From: Ostreococcus mediterraneus
Taxonomy: Eukaryota > Chlorophyta > Mamiellophyceae > Mamiellales > Bathycoccaceae
DNA length: 64,000 nt
Reading direction: 5' to 3'
Assembly (NCBI GenBank): GCA_012295225.1
Contig: WMKK01000007.1
Coordinates: 664,605-728,604, forward strand
Under the pieces are notes generated by a model. The model worked only from the letters and a program-made list of their open reading frames with translations. It was not told where the DNA came from and made no database searches. Below are positions 53,948 through 62,098 of the stretch, one piece after another; the stretch's first letter is position 1; each line of letters starts with the position of its first letter. A program made the translations under genes and the position numbers.

Positions 53948-55302
53948 TTACTTGCCGAGCACGGTCGCGTTGAAGCGTTCAACCTCCTTGGCGGAACCGA
54001 TGCACAAGGCCGTGCGTTGGTCGACAGTGTTGATTTGCACGTCCAAAATGGAGCCGCCGGTGACGCCGTCAGACGTCTTACCGCCCGCCTTTTCGACGAG
54101 CAAACCGAACGGAGCGGCTTCGAACGCGAGGCGAAGCTTGGCCGGGGAAGACTTGGACGTCGGGTTGGAGAACACACCTTGGTTCTTCGTGAATTGTTGG
54201 TACACGTCCGGGACCAAGCCGCCCGAGTAGCGCAACGTGTAGCGGTTATCCATGTAGTAATCGAGCAAGTTCTTGTAACCTTCGGTGTCTTGCGCGGCGC
54301 GCATGTTGGCCGGGGAGAAGATCTTGGACGTTTCGTTGATCGTAATCTTCGTGCGGGTGCAAATCCACGGTTCAAAGGTACCATCCGGAAGTTGGCAACC
54401 CTCCGGCGTGCAACCGTAGGAGAATTCATAGACGCCATCGTCGAGGGCGACAATGACAGTCGTACGCGGGCCGTAAAGCGCGACGAGCGACGTGCGTTGG
54501 TCGCGACCGGTGGCACCGATCAAACCATCCGCGCCAGTACCCGAAGTGGAGTCCCAGATACCAATAATCGTACCGACAGCCCAGTTGTTGTCGACGATGG
54601 AGGAGCCGTCGAGCGGGTCCCAGCACACCGTGTACTCACCCTTCGGGTTGCACTGCACGACGACCGGTTCTTCTTCAGACGCGCCATAGGCAACGGTCTC
54701 GGAAGTCTTGACGCAATCCCACATCAAGTTATCCGCGATGACATCGACGGACAATTGCGCGTCACCAAACGTGTTGGCCGAACCTTCCACGGTGACGAGC
54801 GCCGAGCGCAACGCTTCGGTGATATCCGCGCAGCACTCGAGCATTTCAACGATAACCTTGCGCAACTTTTCATCCGCGCAGTGGCGCTCCAAAATGTTCT
54901 CAAGGCTCGGGTACGAATCTTGCTTCTCGGTGGTGGTGTAGAAGGACGTGCTCGACGCGCCGTACTCGTGCGCGCGAACGTCGCGCGACACGCCGCGCAC
55001 CGGAGCGCGAGACTTGCTCGTCTGACGCGTCGTGCGCGCCGCAGCGCTCGCACGCGCAATCGGGGCGCGAATCTATACATGCCGAAAGAAAACAACACAC
55101 ACGCGTCAGTTTCACGCCCTCGCGCGCCATCACCCGCTCTCGCGCGTCGTCAATCCCACGCGCAGACGCGCAGCCTCACCCACGCCCGATCGGGGCGCGC
55201 CCATTCCCGCCCCATGCGCGCCCTCGCGCGCGCGTGCGGCGCCCGAATCACCATCCGCGCGACGACCGAACGCGACACCATCGCTCGCGCGCGACGCACC
55301 AT
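53948..55302 (-). CDS. SBP: Sedoheptulose-1,7-bisphosphatase, plastid, two exons
   Basis: Coding exons on the minus strand: 55300-55302 (ATG only) and 53948-55072, with a 227-base intron (GTGCGTCGC...GTATAG, ACTGAC branch at 55105-55110); 375 residues. Splicing gives MIRAPIARASAAARTTRQT, a good plastid transit peptide. Without it the frame has no ATG. The enzyme body carries CWDPLDGSSIVDNNWAVGTI (metal- and substrate-binding), YGPRTT, SPANMRAAQDTEGY and YTLRYSGGLVPDVYQ, all typical for SBPase of the Calvin cycle. The N-terminal redox loop of plant SBPase (the SCGGTAC cysteine pair) is absent: that region reads LVTVEGSANTFGD. Two other cysteines (CTPEGC) occur in a surface insert and might be an alternative. 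Convergent with the metallo-hydrolase. Confidence 0.92.
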
Positions 55303-55667
55303 GGAAATAGCAGACATCTCGAGCGGCGTCGGGCGTTTCGCGGTCGTAAAGTGCGGCGCGAGGCGCGCGGTCGTGGAGCCCTATCCACAACGCGATCGGA
55401 CATGCGGCGTGTATGGGTCGTGATTGGTCGACGAGTGGGTACACACACGTCTGGACGTGGGGGTACATACACCGATCGCCAGCGCGCGGGTCTCGCGCGC
55501 GCTCGTTCGCGCGCGCCACTCGTCGTCGTCGATCGCCCGTCGTTCGATCGCGCGCGCACGCATCGTCGCGTTCGTCCTCGCATTCGTGCGCGCACCGTCG
55601 AGAGTTCGCGTGACGTCCGTGCGTACGCGCGTGCACGCGCGCGCGAGGTGTGGGAGATAGGATTGCG
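55303..55667. other. Shared upstream region of SBPase and a plastid membrane protein
   Basis: 365 GC-rich bases between divergent starts. Open frames in it look compositional. I see only scattered CGATCG motifs. Confidence 0.5.
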
Positions 55668-56381
55668 ATGGCGATGATGACGATGCTGGCGCCGACGATG
55701 GCGGCGATCGCGCCGGTGGGTTCGCGTCGTCGGTCGATGCATGCGTCGACGTCGTCGACGTCGATGGTGACGATGCGTCGTAAAGGGATGGCGATGAAGA
55801 CGCGCGCGGCGGCGGGCGACGCGGACGCGGATGACGACGACGGGTTTCAACAGAAGAAGTGGAAGCCGAAACCTTTACCGTCGACGTTCGGTGACGCTGA
55901 GTTGCCGAAGAAGACGAAGAGTCCGTTTGATGGACCTGGGGCGGGCGCGGCGGGTGGTGGTGCGGCGGCGCCGGCAAAGGCGGCGAGTCCATTCGCGGCG
56001 GCGCCGGCGAAAGCGGCGAGTCCGTTTGCGGCGCCCGCGGCGAAAAAGGCTTCACCGTCGCCGTTCGGTGCCGCCGAGGCGCGATCGCCGTTCGAACCCG
56101 CGCCTGGTGCCGCGAAATCGCCGTTTGGCGGGAGCAGTGTGAAGAATCCGTTTAATGAGCCGGATGCGGCGTTGTACGGCGCCGCGCCCGTCAAGCCGCG
56201 CGAACGCGAAGCGAAAAAGGTTGAAGAAGAAAAGTCGATGTGGGAGTCCTTACCCAAGCCGTCGTTAGGGCAAGTGGTGATTGTGTTGTCATTTACGACG
56301 ATTATTTCCCTCATGCTCGGTACTTTTTGGGTGGTTGTGAACGCCGGCGGCGTGCACTTTAACGACGCGCCGGCGATTTAG
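55668..56381 (+). CDS. Small protein with SPF repeats and a C-terminal membrane span
   Basis: 237 residues from the ATG at 55668. The first 45 residues are Met/Ser/Arg-rich and suggest plastid targeting (MAMMTMLAPTMAAIAPVGSR...). Residues 75-165 are a low-complexity region with seven or eight SPF/NPF units (KAASPFAAAPAKAASPF, SPFGAAEARSPFEP, KSPFGGSSVKNPF). A charged helix (REREAKKVEEEKSMWESLP) precedes one membrane span (QVVIVLSFTTIISLMLGTFWVVV) and a short tail. The charged helix plus single span is reminiscent of SecE-type subunits, but the SecE signature is not clear. I do not recognise the family. Downstream, 166 bases of simple ATT and CAT repeats separate it from the convergent gene. 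Confidence 0.65.
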   Translation: MAMMTMLAPTMAAIAPVGSRRRSMHASTSSTSMVTMRRKGMAMKTRAAAGDADADDDDGFQQKKWKPKPLPSTFGDAELPKKTKSPFDGPGAGAAGGGAAAPAKAASPFAAAPAKAASPFAAPAAKKASPSPFGAAEARSPFEPAPGAAKSPFGGSSVKNPFNEPDAALYGAAPVKPREREAKKVEEEKSMWESLPKPSLGQVVIVLSFTTIISLMLGTFWVVVNAGGVHFNDAPAI

Positions 56382-56547
56382 AGAGATTGTTGTTTACGTA
56401 GACGGCTTTATTAATCACACACGCATTATTATTATTATTACTACCATCTCTGACAGCACAGATGCGTACGCATCACTATGTCAAGTAGAAACTACCGCGT
56501 GGTGCACTTTCACATCATCATCATCATCATCGTCGTCGTCTTCAAAT

Positions 56548-58080
56548 TTAAAAGAATCGTTCGTGGAAGCGCGAATCGCGAGCGTTCAAATCGAGGCACA
56601 AGGCGCACATGTATTCAAACGCGCCAAGCAAATCGCGCGGCGGCGTGCGCGACGACACTCGCACGTCGCTAACAATAGAATCCAAGTACCGCCGTTGCGC
56701 TGAAACCATGCGCGCGTGAAATTGCCGCTCAATATTCTCCAACGCCGTCTTGTGCATGTCGAGCAACGCGTCTCGCAGGCGCTTACTCGGAATCGCGTTG
56801 ATGTATCCTGATAAACGATACATCGATTCAACCTTCGATCGCTCGAGCTCGAGCGCGAAACATGCGTGTTTGGTAGATTCGCCTTCAATAACGTGCACGA
56901 TTTCATCCACACGCGACAACAAGCATAACCCGACGGTGGGCGTCGACGCGCTCATCGATCGAAGACTGCGTTGAAGCGCCGCGGCGTAGACGTCATCGTA
57001 CTGTCGTTCCACGCCCGGCTCGTCGCGAAGCGCGTCGCGTAACTTTTCAGTCAGCGTCGCTGCATCGAGCGCGCGCGCGGAAATTGTCTTGGTGAGCGGA
57101 TACGGCGTCGGTGGCTTCTTCTTTGGCTTTCGAGGCGCGTTCGCGGCGCCGGTCGAATCTCGATCAGACGAAGACGTGGATGAAATCATCGAGAGCTGAT
57201 TCTCCAAAGACTTGTGCGGTGACACGCGCGCGCCATCATCGACGGTGTCGCGACGAAAAACGTCGAGCGATGTGCGAGGCGTCGCGACGCATTGACGGCG
57301 CGGCGGCGTGTACCCTTTCGAATCAGACGACGAATCAGACGACGCGCGATTACGTCGCGTCTCTTCGCTCCGCTTCGCGACGACGACGATTTCATCCGTA
57401 GAAAATTCCGAATGACGCTCACGTAACCGACGCATGGCGAGTGAACGCGTCAACACTGGCACTGGCGTCGTCGTCGGTGTTATCGGCGTTTTCGGAACGG
57501 CATCGATGTCGTTTTCGACAACGCTCGCGTCGCTCGATCGAGAATACGACCGCGACGAGGAATCGAGACGTAACCGACGCATGGTGACGCTCACATCATC
57601 AAGCGTCGCCAACACCGAATCGTACCGCGCATCATCATCATCATCATTATCGTCGTCGTCGTCGTCACCGCCATCCAAAAACACCACCGTCTTCGTCGCC
57701 GTCTTACTCGCTCGGTCTTCGTCGTCTCTTCGCGATAAATACGCGTCCAACGCCTTCGTCTTCTCATCACCCCCTTTACCCATCGTCGCCCGCCGCAACG
57801 CCTCAGCCGCGCGTTCCAACCGCATCAACGTCCCATCCTCGCGTAATTCCTTCACGAACGCCGCCCCCGCCCCACCCCCGTCGCCGCCCTCCTCCTCCTC
57901 CTCCTCGACGTCGCGCGTCGTCGTCGTCGCGTCCGAGACGCCCAACGAACACGACGACACCATCGCCTCACGCGCACCACCACCGCCGCCGTCGCGCGTC
58001 GACGCCTTCATCGCCATCGACGACGACGACGACGACGACGCGCGGTCCGCGCGACGTCCGTGGTGGCGCCAGAACCGCAT
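56548..58080 (-). CDS. Ser/Thr-rich protein with conserved C-terminal helical domain
   Basis: 510 residues, unrecognised. The first 330 are low-complexity: Ser runs, Gly runs, a Glu run (EEEEEE), an Asp run near residue 140 and many S/TP sites (KTPITPTTTP, KGYTPPRRQ, VSPHKSLENQ). They are translated from simple repeats such as (CGT)n and (CTC)n. From about residue 335 the sequence becomes globular and all-helical (LTEKLRDALRDEPGVERQYDDVYAAALQRSLRSM, VESMYRLSGYINAIPSKRLRDALLDMHKTALENIERQFHARM, LLGAFEYMCALCLDLNARD). This domain looks like a real, conserved unit. Multiple CDK-like sites suggest regulation by phosphorylation. The function is unknown. Confidence 0.65.
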   Translation of the reverse strand: MRFWRHHGRRADRASSSSSSSMAMKASTRDGGGGGAREAMVSSCSLGVSDATTTTRDVEEEEEEGGDGGGAGAAFVKELREDGTLMRLERAAEALRRATMGKGGDEKTKALDAYLSRRDDEDRASKTATKTVVFLDGGDDDDDDNDDDDDARYDSVLATLDDVSVTMRRLRLDSSSRSYSRSSDASVVENDIDAVPKTPITPTTTPVPVLTRSLAMRRLRERHSEFSTDEIVVVAKRSEETRRNRASSDSSSDSKGYTPPRRQCVATPRTSLDVFRRDTVDDGARVSPHKSLENQLSMISSTSSSDRDSTGAANAPRKPKKKPPTPYPLTKTISARALDAATLTEKLRDALRDEPGVERQYDDVYAAALQRSLRSMSASTPTVGLCLLSRVDEIVHVIEGESTKHACFALELERSKVESMYRLSGYINAIPSKRLRDALLDMHKTALENIERQFHARMVSAQRRYLDSIVSDVRVSSRTPPRDLLGAFEYMCALCLDLNARDSRFHERFF

Positions 58081-58565
58081 CGATGTCTGTCGATGCGCGC
58101 GTCGCGCGATGCCGCGCGATGATCATACGAACCGTCGCGCCGATCGTCCGATTGTCCGATCGACCGATCGTCCACGCACGCAGAGGTGTGTATTCCGTGA
58201 CCACGTCACGGGGCGACACGTCGCACAGTAGCGGTACACGCGCCGCACGCAGAGTCGATATGTTTTCTTAGCGCACGCGGCGGTGCCGTGATCGCGGATG
58301 TCATAAATAAGTACGTCAAAGTCTGAGGTGTGAGTAAAATCCGAGTAAAGTCCGAGGCCTACCATCAGTACCCTTTACGTGGGTGGTGCCTCATATTTTG
58401 TAGTTATATTTCCATTATAACTTACAGATGTGCGGGCGCGCGATGTGTACCCGCACACCCGGGTGTTGCGACAAGTGTTCTGGCTGTTTTGGTTTTGAAA
58501 TCGCGACGCGCGCGCGCGGCGTCGACGTTCGCGGCGCCAGGGCGCGGCGCGCGCGTCGGTGGGCG
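58081..58565. other. Divergent upstream region with CGATCG cluster and 11-base duplication
   Basis: 485 bases between the S/T-rich gene and the BAH-PHD gene. 58140-58173 holds four to five CGATCG-related motifs. 58332-58353 is a tandem duplication of GAGTAAARTCC. The middle is AT-richer. An upstream in-frame ATG for the BAH-PHD protein at 58428 exists but adds a Cys/Arg-rich stretch without clear meaning. Confidence 0.5.
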
Positions 58566-59324
58566 ATGTCACGCACCGCGAGGGGCGACGCGCCGTGCGC
58601 CGGTGGCGGCAGCGATGAGGACGACGAGGATGATGTCGGCGTGGATGAGGTTGTGGATGTGAAGCGGAGGAGGACGCACGTGGATGATGCCGACGATGCG
58701 GACGACGTCGTCGCCGGTGAGGAGAGCGATGGGAAGATTGTCGTGCGCGATGCGTCGAGGATAACGATCGGGAGCGATGCGTTCCAGGTATCGGATGCGG
58801 TGCTCGTGAAGGCGCCAGGGACGGCGGAGAGATATGTGGGGAAGATTTGCGCGTTTAAAAGACGAGGAACGCGCGTGGAGGCGAGACTGTGCTGGTATTA
58901 TCGTCCACAAGAGACCCGGGGAGGGCGGAAACGGTTTCATGGGGTGAAAGAATTGTTTTCGAGCGATCATTACGATTGGGTGGATGTGAATACGATTGAT
59001 GCCAAGTGTAACGTGTATCCGCTGAAAGATTATCAAAAGCTCAAAGCCGTGGGCGAGGGAGACTTTTACGCGCGGTTTTTATATCGAAGCTCGCGCGGGG
59101 AGTTTCGGCCCGAGGCTGTGCCGGTGTTTTGTGCGTGTTCGGAGCCGTATAACCCTGATCGGTTCATGGTGGAGTGCGAGGAGTGCGAGGATTGGTTCCA
59201 TCCTGAGTGCGTCGGGCACACGCAAGCGAGCGCGGCGAGCGTGAAACGGTTTACATGTCCGCAGTGCGTTGCGGTGCAGCGCGCGAAGGCGTTAGGCTTG
59301 GATATAAAAGATGAGCACGTATAG
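58566..59324 (+). CDS. BAH-PHD histone reader (EBS/SHL-like)
   Basis: From the ATG at 58566, 252 residues, near the 234 of plant EBS and SHL. After an acidic N-terminus comes a BAH domain (VSDAVLVKAPGTAERYVGKICAFKRRG, VEARLCWYYRPQETRGGRKRFHGVKELFSSDHYDWVDVNTI) and then a PHD finger, CACSEPYNPDRFMVECEECEDWFHPECVGH...FTCPQC, with the C4HC3 ligands complete and the aromatic residues for trimethyl-lysine recognition (the Y, M and W positions) in place. Plant EBS and SHL read H3K27me3 through BAH and H3K4me2/3 through PHD and so link the two states. A nuclear localisation signal is suggested by KRRRTH upstream of the BAH domain. Confidence 0.9.
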   Translation: MSRTARGDAPCAGGGSDEDDEDDVGVDEVVDVKRRRTHVDDADDADDVVAGEESDGKIVVRDASRITIGSDAFQVSDAVLVKAPGTAERYVGKICAFKRRGTRVEARLCWYYRPQETRGGRKRFHGVKELFSSDHYDWVDVNTIDAKCNVYPLKDYQKLKAVGEGDFYARFLYRSSRGEFRPEAVPVFCACSEPYNPDRFMVECEECEDWFHPECVGHTQASAASVKRFTCPQCVAVQRAKALGLDIKDEHV

Positions 59325-59677
59325 CACAGGCGCGCTCATCATCATCAACGACGACGACGATGATAACGACGACGACTGAACAACATAACTACACAATAGA
59401 TGACATGACTTTTGCGGATTGATACCTCTTCGTCCGCGCGAGAACGAATGACCGACGGGTCCAATTACCATATTAGTCTCTTTAGCACCACCCATTTGAT
59501 GACGCATCCGTTTTCACTGTTTCTCGCGCACTTGACGCCGGGACAAGAACAAGAACAACAATTATGGCGAGGATTTGATTTGATTTTTACGTGTACGTTG
59601 CGACGCCGTACTCTTTTGTAAAGAACAACAACTACTACAGTATACAACAACACAATGACCTACCGGTACATGACAAC
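59325..59677. other. Convergent intergenic region with trinucleotide runs
   Basis: 353 bases between the ends of the BAH-PHD and ARM-repeat genes. 59335-59375 is rich in CAT and GAC/GAT triplets. No gene is seen. Confidence 0.6.
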
Positions 59678-61135
59678 TCATTCATATCCTTCGCCGATCT
59701 CAACGCCCGCGGCGATGAGACTTTCACCCGTGGCTTTCATGCGCGCCGCGAATTTACACGCCGCGCGAAGCTTGGCCATGCGCAAACGTTTGAGCAAATT
59801 CTTCGCCAAGTGCGCCGCGCGTGGGTTCGAAGACGACTGTAAAAATTCAACAGCTTTTGTGCCTCCATCTTGAATCATTATCGACTGCTGTTCGGGCGTG
59901 ATTGTAAGGTTTGAAATCGCGGAGATTGCCGCCCCTTCTGACCGAGGATCGCCAGAGCGCGCTAAATGAAGGAGCGGTTTCAATGCCCCTCGCTGGCAAA
60001 ATTTCAAGCCGTTTTCTTCAAGCAAGGACATTTCGGCGATAGCTGACGCGGCGAAACGCGCAACTTCTGGGTCGCGATTCTTTACCATGAAGATGCACGC
60101 CTCGATGGCTCCTGAGCGACCGCACAACGAGCGAAGTTCCCAGTTGCACGCCAAGTGCTTAATGCCGAGCGCTGCGACGCGTTGCATCTCAGTCATGTCC
60201 GCCCGCACGGACGTATTCATCGCCATCGAACAAAACAACTGAATGGCACGATACTTCACTAATAACAATCGCAAGCCCTTGTTTCTCGCCAAGTGCGCGA
60301 TGACGAGCGTCGCCGCTAATTTCCGCGCTGGAATTTTATCCGCCGCCAGCTCAAACAAATACGGAATGTATCCCTTCTTTTCTATGATGTTACTAAACTC
60401 GTCATTCAACGCCAAGCGCGCCATGGCTATAAGCGCCCACTTTTCCGTATCCGTATCGTCCGTCTTTTCAATCATTTCAAAAAAGTTTTTCACCAAAATA
60501 TCTGGATTCTTCGCCGCCATGAGCGACGCGACTTCGGGGTCGTCTGCGATTCTACCAAATGTCACCACACAATTCCGCTTCGTCACCACACCGAGGGATT
60601 TGTCCGCAATTAACGTCGTCATACTTTTATCCAATCCTTCATCTGCCGCTAAAAATCGCGCATCTTCGTGATCCACCAGCGTCGTCAACGCTCCGCTCGC
60701 CGCCTTTGACACCCGTTTGTTCTTCGACTTCACGTTGGACACGCACAACTTCATCATCTCCTTCGTCGCCAACAACGACCCACACTCCCCATGCAAAGCA
60801 AACATCTGCACCATCTCAAACGCCACGCACTGCACCTGAGGCTCCTTGCGCTTACATAAACTATACAAGTGTTCGCTCACGAATGAACGCTTATACTTGC
60901 ACAACCACTTCCCCCACGCCGTGTCAATCTCCTCATCAATCGACATGTGCAGAGTTTCAATCGCCCCGACGAGCACCTTGACCTTATCCCTCGATGGTTT
61001 CCAATTCATAATCTTCTCCACCATCGCCTTGACGTCGTCGTCGGTGATGACAACCTCCTCCTTTTCCGTCGCACACGTGATGCACGCGACGCACGCGCGA
61101 ACACCGCGAACTAAACGACGACGGGCGACGCGCAT
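59678..61135 (-). CDS. Armadillo-repeat protein
   Basis: 485 residues. From residue 95 to 450 the protein is built of ARM/HEAT-like helical repeats (VQCVAFEMVQMFALHGECGSLL; RVSKAASGALTTLVDHEDARFL; VVTKRNCVVTFGRIADDPEVASLM; RKLAATLVIAHLARNKGLRLLL; VQRVAALGIKHL-type segments; VARFAASAIAEMSLLEENG; SEGAAISAISNLTITPEQQSIM). At least eight repeats can be counted. The N-terminal 90 residues are helical and contain a short cysteine cluster (CVACITC). ARM proteins are scaffolds; no extra domain (U-box, F-box) is present to suggest a pathway. The closest relatives may be green-lineage ARM proteins of unknown function. The start codon is 180 bases from the divergent unknown gene. Confidence 0.8.
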   Translation of the reverse strand: MRVARRRLVRGVRACVACITCATEKEEVVITDDDVKAMVEKIMNWKPSRDKVKVLVGAIETLHMSIDEEIDTAWGKWLCKYKRSFVSEHLYSLCKRKEPQVQCVAFEMVQMFALHGECGSLLATKEMMKLCVSNVKSKNKRVSKAASGALTTLVDHEDARFLAADEGLDKSMTTLIADKSLGVVTKRNCVVTFGRIADDPEVASLMAAKNPDILVKNFFEMIEKTDDTDTEKWALIAMARLALNDEFSNIIEKKGYIPYLFELAADKIPARKLAATLVIAHLARNKGLRLLLVKYRAIQLFCSMAMNTSVRADMTEMQRVAALGIKHLACNWELRSLCGRSGAIEACIFMVKNRDPEVARFAASAIAEMSLLEENGLKFCQRGALKPLLHLARSGDPRSEGAAISAISNLTITPEQQSIMIQDGGTKAVEFLQSSSNPRAAHLAKNLLKRLRMAKLRAACKFAARMKATGESLIAAGVEIGEGYE

Positions 61136-61261
61136 TTCGCTCGAACGTTAACGGATATATAAATCACAAATAAATGTCTCCGTCGATCGCTGGCGCGCGC
61201 GCGGCGAGCGAGCGCGCGCGCGGGGCGTGAGGCGCGAAGTGACGATCCGTACCACCGCGGC

Positions 61262-61280
61262 TCGACCGCGGTTCAGTCCC
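61262..61280. repeat. Short inverted repeat in a divergent promoter
   Basis: The arms ACCGCGG and CCGCGGT are separated by CTCGA, a seven-pair hairpin about 40 bases upstream of the gene at 61315. A TATA-like ATATATAAA near 61153 faces the ARM-repeat gene. Confidence 0.5.
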
Positions 61281-61314
61281 CTCATTGCGCGACTCGCGAA
61301 TTTGATCGAACTCA

Positions 61315-61974
61315 ATGTCGTGGACGCGCGCACACGTGCGGGAGACGATTGGAGATTTGAAAACCATTATTGATGCGTTGGATGCGGCGTTAGTGGCGAC
61401 GTCGCGCGCGTCTGCGGGTGGTGAAGATGGCGAGAAGGGTGACGAGGATGATGATGATGGATTGGAATTGACGAGTGATTATGCGACGACTTTAGCGGCG
61501 GATTGCGCGCTGGGGTTACGCGATGCGCTCGATCGCGTGAAAATGTACGCCGGGGAGGCGTATAGGGATGTTGAGGACGTGCGGTCGGCGTCAGCTGGTG
61601 GTGGTCCGCGGGGGACGCCGTGCGCGGAGGCTGGAGGCGAAGGCGCGGGGGATGGGTACGAAGACGCGTTCGGCGCCGATGGCAAGCCTAAAAAGTACGT
61701 GCCGAAGAAAGGTCACACGCTGCCTGGGATGCAGGACGCGATTGGGGAGTTGCGAGGGGTGTTGAAGAAGGTGGGCGTGTCTTCACGGACGTCCACGCCG
61801 GGCGTCGGGACGGAGGATGGCGTGAGCAGCGGCGCCGAAGCGGATGGAGAATCGAGCGAAGCAGATATCGCACCCATGGTTGAAAAGCCCAAGGCAGTGA
61901 AGCCGCAATGGATGGTTGAGCTCGCGGCGAAGAACGCGGCGAAGCGCGCGGCGACGACGACTTTGGATGGTTAG
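61315..61974 (+). CDS. Acidic protein of unknown function
   Basis: 219 residues, not recognised. Residues 5-30 are a helix (HVRETIGDLKTIIDALDAALVA), followed by a Gly/Asp-rich acidic loop, a second helix (DYATTLAADCALGLRDALDRVKMYAGEAYRDVED), another Gly-rich loop, a short basic element (KPKKYVPKKGHTLPGMQDAIGELRGVLKKVG) and an acidic/Ser-rich linker. The end (KPQWMVELAAKNAAKRA) is a compact amphipathic helix that could bind a partner. The two helices flanking an acidic loop recall adaptor proteins, but this is only a shape. Its 3' end is convergent with the VPS13-like gene, 124 bases apart. Confidence 0.6.
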   Translation: MSWTRAHVRETIGDLKTIIDALDAALVATSRASAGGEDGEKGDEDDDDGLELTSDYATTLAADCALGLRDALDRVKMYAGEAYRDVEDVRSASAGGGPRGTPCAEAGGEGAGDGYEDAFGADGKPKKYVPKKGHTLPGMQDAIGELRGVLKKVGVSSRTSTPGVGTEDGVSSGAEADGESSEADIAPMVEKPKAVKPQWMVELAAKNAAKRAATTTLDG

Positions 61975-62098
61975 ACCAGAAATTTTGGGACGCAAATTGT
62001 AAACTAAACCAAACTAACTATTATCGGTACCCTGATGTTACAGTTTCTACAATGTGCTACGGTCAATCTGCTAAATGTTATTCGTGTTTTGCTCTCCT

